Positions 41,070 through 41,959 of a DNA stretch of 41,959 nt are shown one piece after another. Location of the stretch: contig JASGCE010000003.1 of the NCBI GenBank assembly GCA_030054295.1, forward strand, positions 1 through 41,959. Reading direction: 5' to 3'. The notes beneath the pieces are model-generated. The model worked only from the letters and a program-made list of their open reading frames with translations, was not told the DNA's origin and did no database searches. Position 1 is the stretch's first letter, and the number at the start of each line of letters is the position of its first letter. The translations under genes and the position numbers were made by a program. Origin of the DNA: Minisyncoccota bacterium. Lineage in GTDB: Bacteria; Pseudomonadota; Alphaproteobacteria; Elsterales; Elsteraceae.

Positions 41070-41588
41070 TTACGGCGATACGACCTTACCAAGAATCCGC
41101 GTTTTTTCCTGCGAGCCGGCACTGGAGCCAAAAAAATAGCCGACAACGCTGGTCCAGGCCGCCCCCAGTGCCCCCAGCATCACATTGAGCAGATCGCGAT
41201 TCGCCCCCGGCAGATCGACCAGAGTCATGACCGCCAACATGCCAAAAAACCCGAGGGTAATCAGTACCGCCAGAATTTTGGGCATGGAGTCGCGCAGGGC
41301 TATTTCGCGGTTGCGCGCCGAGCCGCGATCCTTGGCGGCAATCTGTTCGAGCTCGACGCCAACCTCGGCGAGTTTGGCCTCGAATTCATATTCAGCGGCC
41401 TTGAGCTTGAGCAGAATATCGGGGTCTTGGCTGGTGACTGCGGTGGCCACCTCGGCCTCGCTGGCCGCCTCCTTACCCAGCAGAGTCTTGGCGAGATAGC
41501 CCACCGCCATCCCCGACATTGGCCCACCCAGAGCCGTCGCCAGACTGGGGGCCACCGTGGCTACGATTGATTTCCAGTTAATGTCCAT
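41070..41588 (-). CDS. Holin-like protein (3-TM holin of gene-transfer-agent type)
   Basis: The 172-residue protein has a Gly/Ala-rich N-terminal segment (SIVATVAPSLATALGGPMSGMAVGYL), a charged helix (KLKAAEYEFEAKLAEVGVELEQIAAKDRGSARNREIA) and two hydrophobic segments (about 104-124 and 136-153) ending in GYFFGSSAGSQEKT. This layout matches the 3-TM holins of phages and alphaproteobacterial gene transfer agents, which open the inner membrane for lysis. AGGA precedes the ATG. No endolysin, capsid or tail gene is present in the window, so it is an orphan or a remnant, or the rest lies outside. Confidence 0.72.
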   Translation of the reverse strand: MDINWKSIVATVAPSLATALGGPMSGMAVGYLAKTLLGKEAASEAEVATAVTSQDPDILLKLKAAEYEFEAKLAEVGVELEQIAAKDRGSARNREIALRDSMPKILAVLITLGFFGMLAVMTLVDLPGANRDLLNVMLGALGAAWTSVVGYFFGSSAGSQEKTRILGKVVSP

Positions 41589-41656
41589 TTTTGATCCTGT
41601 GATCTAATTGAATTGGCCCACACTCCCTAAAGGAAAGTCTGAAAAACACCAAACTT

Positions 41657-41850
41657 GTCATTCTGAGCTTAGAACAGTCCGAGCTTTAGCTCGGCAAACT
41701 GTTCTTAGCGAAGAATCCAGAAAAGCTTAAATTATTGTAATTACAAAGTTTTCTGGACTCTTCGCTTGTCTTGCTAAAGACTTTGCGCCTTCAAGCATGT
41801 CGGCATACGCCGACGGGCGCAAAGTCAAGCGCGACGACGCTCAGAGTGAC
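41657..41850. repeat. Palindromic repeat family A, copy 3 (reverse orientation)
   Basis: The ends 'gtcattctgagc' (41657) and 'gctcagagtgac' (to 41850) pair. Landmarks 'cagtccgagctttagctcgg', 'gaatccagaaaag' and 'ttctggactcttcgcttg' match copies 1 and 2. The arm near 41780-41830 carries a long hairpin bounded by 'actttgcgc' and 'gcgcaaagt', with the module 'atgtcggcatacgccgacgg' (41797-41816) inside. In copy 2 the same site holds only a short hairpin. It lies upstream of the holin-like gene. Confidence 0.82.
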
Positions 41851-41876
41851 AAAATGGTAAGTTTTTCAGACCTTCC

Positions 41877-41959
41877 TAAAGGGAGGGGGGGGCAATAATA
41901 ATGAATGTCCCCCCTCCCTTTAGGGAGCGGGGGATACTGGTTCTTAGATTTGAGCAAGC
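41877..41959. repeat. Palindromic repeat family E, copy 3 (truncated by window end)
   Basis: The sequence from 41907, 'gtcccccctccctttaggga' and 'gcgggggatac', matches the left arm of the copy at 39788. It then enters a different insert ('tggttcttagatttgagcaa') and is cut by the window edge. A short 'taaagggagggggg' block precedes it. Confidence 0.7.

Overview
The window looks like a chromosome segment from a free-living, flagellated, Gram-negative alphaproteobacterium. Several small families that I know mainly from Alphaproteobacteria occur together: DUF1467, the FYDLN-acid (TIGR02300) protein, DUF4167, and a DUF1217 protein in a flagellar operon. The outer envelope is shown by a heptosyltransferase-type GT9 enzyme, an outer-membrane barrel and flagellar hook-junction genes. 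Malate synthase A points to a glyoxylate shunt. I cannot place the organism below class level. No rRNA, tRNA, CRISPR array or intact insertion sequence was found.

Layout. 1-398 is repeat DNA. 399-4307 (minus) reads DUF1467, allophanate hydrolase, riboflavin synthase, RibBA-like. 4390-4843 (minus) is a RelB/YafQ-type toxin-antitoxin pair. 5287-6147 (minus) is a pirin, divergent from the FYDLN gene at 6331. 6938-10660 (plus) is the phosphate transporter pstSCAB. 10685-12916 (minus) is a large protein joining a predicted PD-(D/E)XK nuclease domain to a DNA amino-methyltransferase. 12969-15646 (minus) is prmC, DUF4167, pyrF. 15962-20309 (minus) is a flagellar operon: FlgN-like, flgK, flgL, DUF1217. 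20643-23272 (minus) holds a small unknown gene, then GT9 and pyrD. 23726-25315 (plus) is malate synthase A. 25879-27824 (minus) is a cyclophilin and a GT11-like glycosyltransferase, divergent from a TPR/GT41 protein (27878-30064, plus). 30394-34250 (plus) is an outer-membrane protein, ruvA, ruvB, ybgC and a ModB-like permease. 34824-38130 (minus) is tatB-tatC, then an M23 peptidase overlapping a bactofilin. 38532-40672 (plus) is a secreted HAD phosphatase and a LysE-type exporter. 40693-41588 (minus) is a GTA-type holin-like protein and a small unknown gene.

The most unusual feature is the intergenic DNA. Nearly every long gap is filled by large palindromic elements of at least six sequence families (called A-F here). 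Each is a long inverted repeat whose arms carry smaller local hairpins. The framework is conserved within a family, but the hairpin at a fixed position changes between copies and even between the two arms of one element. One 20-bp hairpin module (19 of 20 bases the same) sits inside two otherwise unrelated families. I could not assign these to a described family, and they are the best candidate here for an undescribed system. The second candidate is the single-chain nuclease-methyltransferase at 10685-12916, a possible one-gene restriction or defence system.
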